A DNA stretch of 64,000 nt from Pedobacter polaris (lineage in GTDB: Bacteria > Bacteroidota > Bacteroidia > Sphingobacteriales > Sphingobacteriaceae): positions 744,001 through 808,000 of the forward strand of contig NZ_SWBR01000001.1 in assembly GCF_005116505.1 (NCBI RefSeq). Direction: 5' to 3'. This document shows, piece after piece, positions 63,169-64,000 of this stretch. Position 1 is the stretch's first letter. Each line of letters opens with the position of its first letter. The notes below the pieces were generated by a model. That model did not search any database and was not told where the DNA came from. It worked only from the letters and a program-made list of their open reading frames with translations. The position numbers and the translations under genes are program-made.

Positions 63169-64000
63169 TTTTCTATGCCTTAAATGTTGCACTAATTTTA
63201 GCCGGATGTTTCCTGTTTTATAAAATATTGTTGCAGAAAGAGACCTTCTTTCCATTAAATAGATTTATTCTATTAGGCTGTTTGTTTCTATCTTTTAGTT
63301 TGCCTTTAATTCCTGTTCCACAACAATGGTCTTTTAGAAAAGCAAATACGGAGATATCAATATTTGAGGCTAATGCACCATCTGAATCTAAAGAACAGGC
63401 AGTAAAACCAGCAACAACCCAAACAGTTCAATCAACGGTTTCACAAACGCCAAAAGAATCATTTTTTAAAGATGTTTCGCTACTAGATGTAGTAGTTTGG
63501 GCATACTGGCTTGGTGTTGCAGTTTTTGGCATTAATTTTTTATTTCAGCTTGGCATTTTATTGTACAAAAGTTATTCTAGACCATTTATTCAGGATGGAA
63601 GATTTAGAATTGTTGAACTTTCTGGTGAGCAGGCGCCATGCTCATTTGCCAACAATATTTTTATCAATCCAGATAAATACGATTGGGATACTTACAGCCA
63701 AATCATCATCCATGAAAAAATACATATCCAACAAGGCCATAGTTACGATATCATTTTAGCAGAATTGGCATTAATCTTTCAATGGTTTAATCCATTTGCT
63801 TGGTTTTATCGAAAAGCAATGGAAGATAACCTAGAATTTTTAACTGATAATGAATTGCTAGAACACTCAAACATTGAGCCTTCAAGTTATCAAATGAGTT
63901 TGGTAAAGGTTTCTGCACCAAACTTTCCAGCAAGTTTAACCACAAATTACAATCAATCTATTCTTAAAAAAAGATTACTAATGATGAACTCAAAAAAATC
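63165..64000 (+). CDS. M56 family (BlaR1-like) metallopeptidase, partial
   Basis: The open frame runs off the right edge after about 278 residues. It has two N-terminal helices, a linker rich in Thr/Gln/Lys, a third helix pair (about 105-140), and the zinc site HEKIH with His183, followed by FQWFNPFAWFYRKAMEDNLEFLTDNELL, a typical M56 segment. In the family, ligand binding activates the protease, which cleaves the BlaI repressor. Bacteroidota members often carry extra C-terminal domains such as TonB-related ones, which lie outside this window. Confidence 0.9.
   Translation, partial: MIFYALNVALILAGCFLFYKILLQKETFFPLNRFILLGCLFLSFSLPLIPVPQQWSFRKANTEISIFEANAPSESKEQAVKPATTQTVQSTVSQTPKESFFKDVSLLDVVVWAYWLGVAVFGINFLFQLGILLYKSYSRPFIQDGRFRIVELSGEQAPCSFANNIFINPDKYDWDTYSQIIIHEKIHIQQGHSYDIILAELALIFQWFNPFAWFYRKAMEDNLEFLTDNELLEHSNIEPSSYQMSLVKVSAPNFPASLTTNYNQSILKKRLLMMNSKK

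Noticed and set aside
1..64000. CRISPR array, tRNA or rRNA genes, prophage
   Set aside because: I saw no regularly spaced repeats, cloverleaf-like sequences, rRNA segments or phage structural genes; short RNAs could still be missed by eye.

Overview
The window reads as a piece of AT-rich chromosome from a Bacteroidota bacterium, most likely a Sphingobacteriaceae member close to Pedobacter. This rests on TAnnTTTG-type -7 promoter elements instead of Shine-Dalgarno sequences, TonB/SusC-type and carboxypeptidase-regulatory-domain proteins, an ECF sigma factor paired with a membrane-spanning anti-sigma protein, a DISM-type histidine kinase, and a ribosomal protein S16 with a long acidic tail. No rRNA, tRNA, CRISPR array or prophage is visible. 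The genus is an inference from protein style, not from a database match.

Layout. 0-9.6 kb: a FrnE-like DsbA oxidoreductase, a DUF3820 protein, mfd, a DUF2752/TM2 pair, a Nif3-like protein with a zinc-ribbon coiled-coil protein, and a secreted TPR protein. 9.6-15.4 kb: a ketoacyl synthase III-like enzyme, a LuxR-type response regulator overlapping its histidine kinase, a gene broken by an in-frame amber codon, and an LpxR-type lipid A deacylase. 15.4-23.5 kb: LUD protein, ftsH, rsfS, birA, a split DsbD system (two free alpha-like domains plus the membrane/thioredoxin part), pfkA and a YbjQ protein. 23.7-26.7 kb: a 1000-residue VIT protein carrying a SusC plug-like motif. 27-35 kb: rpsP-rimM-[lipoprotein, membrane protein, XRE regulator]-trmD-rplS, then an amino-acid dehydrogenase and an MscS channel. 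35-46 kb: psd, hpt, a GT51 transglycosylase, Mrp and Nfu Fe-S proteins, def, an M16 peptidase, htpG and a metallophosphoesterase. 46-54 kb: a frameshifted TonB-type outer membrane protein, a DUF4397 lipoprotein, an ECF sigma/dual-membrane anti-sigma pair, a TlpA-like protein, and a metallophosphoesterase flanked by two paralogous small proteins. 54-59.4 kb: an accessory island with a decayed comM fragment, an orphan 978-residue secreted protein, and a REP-associated tyrosine transposase flanked by matching REP hairpins. 59.4-64 kb: comM/yifB, ffh, and a BlaI/M56 (BlaR1-like) pair that runs off the end.

Genes that act together: HK-RR overlap (and possibly drive the ketoacyl synthase); the DsbD alpha-like proteins should feed from the membrane DsbD; Mrp and Nfu form an Fe-S pair; rsfS-ftsH are co-directional; sigma and anti-sigma overlap; BlaI sits behind two palindromic operators and overlaps its M56 sensor.

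The points most worth a second look are the recurring TAnnTTT(G/A)-N4-start-codon arrangement that predicts leaderless mRNAs, the SusC motif inside the VIT protein, the predicted dual-membrane-spanning anti-sigma factor, and the RAYT/REP island beside a duplicated comM fragment. Dispersed repeats fill several of the longer intergenic regions.
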